Positions 63,545-64,000 of a stretch of 64,000 nt of DNA are shown piece by piece. Under the pieces are notes generated by a model, which saw only the letters and a program-made list of their open reading frames with translations, made no database searches and was not told the origin of the DNA. How positions within the stretch are numbered: position 1 is the first letter of the stretch; every line of letters begins with the position of its first letter. The stretch is from Sporolactobacillus laevolacticus DSM 442 (GTDB taxonomy: Bacteria > Bacillota > Bacilli > Bacillales > Sporolactobacillaceae). The position numbers and the translations under genes were made by a program. Location of the stretch: the NCBI RefSeq assembly GCF_000497245.1, contig NZ_AWTC01000016.1:94481-158480 (forward strand). The letters run 5' to 3'.

Positions 63545-63673
63545 CAAGCAAAGCTATATTACAGGGGGAAGTTAAACAAACAATACTTTATTGAACAATT
63601 AAATCATAACGCATTTTTCTTAACGTAATATTAAATTCGGTAAAATTTTCAAATACATGTTAGCCTTTTCATA

Positions 63674-64000
63674 TTAATCCTGATCATCTTGATCTTTAAT
63701 GAACACATGGTAGGGAACTTTCAAATGGATGATTCCATTGGAGTATGGTGCAACTTCATATTCCTGAAATACAATCACAATCCCATCATCGTAAAAATAA
63801 AACTGCCCCTTACCCAGATCAACACTTTTGAAGGCATCGAGAAAGAAATCATAGCGACCTGCGTTCTTTAGCTCGATCATTTGTTTTTTCAGGTAGGCAT
63901 TCACTTTCTTTAGTTCCTTTTTATCACGGATGATATCCTTTAACTGAAATTGTCTGCCGCTGCGTGTGTCATAATTGTATACTTTTTCATAGTGCATGCC
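63674..64000 (-). CDS. DUF3298 (RsiV-like) domain protein, partial
   Basis: Only the C-terminal 108 residues lie in the window; the frame stays open past its end. HYEKVYNYDTRSGRQFQLKDII and FYFYDDGIVIVFQEYEVAPYSNGIIHLKVPY match the DUF3298 domain found at the C-terminus of the anti-sigma factor RsiV and of secreted proteins with a DUF4163 partner domain. Whether it is an anti-sigma factor cannot be seen without the N-terminus. Confidence 0.8.
   Translation of the reverse strand, partial: GMHYEKVYNYDTRSGRQFQLKDIIRDKKELKKVNAYLKKQMIELKNAGRYDFFLDAFKSVDLGKGQFYFYDDGIVIVFQEYEVAPYSNGIIHLKVPYHVFIKDQDDQD

Overview
The window looks like chromosome of a low-to-mid GC, endospore-forming, fermentative Firmicute. 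Sporolactobacillus or a close relative is the best guess. Supporting this are AdhE and D-lactate dehydrogenase behind Rex- and CcpA-like sites, the spore protein Tlp behind a SigG-like promoter, a S-box (SAM-I) leader, strong AGGAGG ribosome sites and poly-T terminators. Taxonomy is inferred from gene content only.

Layout. 1-10 kb: a lipoprotein, a GNAT enzyme, adhE, ldhD, a TetR-autoregulated ABC exporter, cyanase (cynS) and tlp. 10-15.4 kb: small enzymes (GNAT, two Nudix, an APH-family kinase), an MFS transporter and a NERD-domain gene flanked by two blocks of 21-bp tandem repeats; the second block still carries the decayed tail of another NERD gene. 15.6-22.3 kb: a complete peptide-type ABC transporter operon (binding protein, two ATPases, two permeases, a C39-like protein) behind a SAM riboswitch, so probably a methionine or methionine-peptide importer. 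22.4-48 kb: a plastic accessory region of regulator/oxidoreductase/efflux pairs (Rgg, MerR, TetR, GntR, AraC, CGNR, WYL), with many lesions: frameshifts, a nonsense codon, truncated transporters, and duplicated gene ends. Malate:quinone oxidoreductase (mqo) sits inside it. 48.6-55.3 kb: a defence island with a TdeIII-like restriction enzyme, a cytosine-5 methyltransferase, and an OLD nuclease plus UvrD-like helicase pair that resembles Gabija. 55.8-64 kb: core genes again (guaA, an ArsB/NhaD transporter, a nitrilase-family amidase, a CPA2 antiporter, an SH3b/GH25 lysozyme, and a partial DUF3298 protein).

Most notable signals: (i) a family of small hairpins with variable, base-pair-compensated stems and a constant AGGA(C/T) loop near 30-160 and 17,730-17,820; (ii) the duplicated NERD plus 21-bp repeat module, whose repeats stay open as NDRI heptads in a frame overlapping the NERD stop; (iii) the S-box-controlled peptide-type transporter with a second conserved hairpin leader upstream, a degenerate copy of which lies at 27.2 kb fused to a copy of the operon's last gene; (iv) the restriction-modification plus Gabija-like island. 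All calls are from reading sequence; no database search was run.
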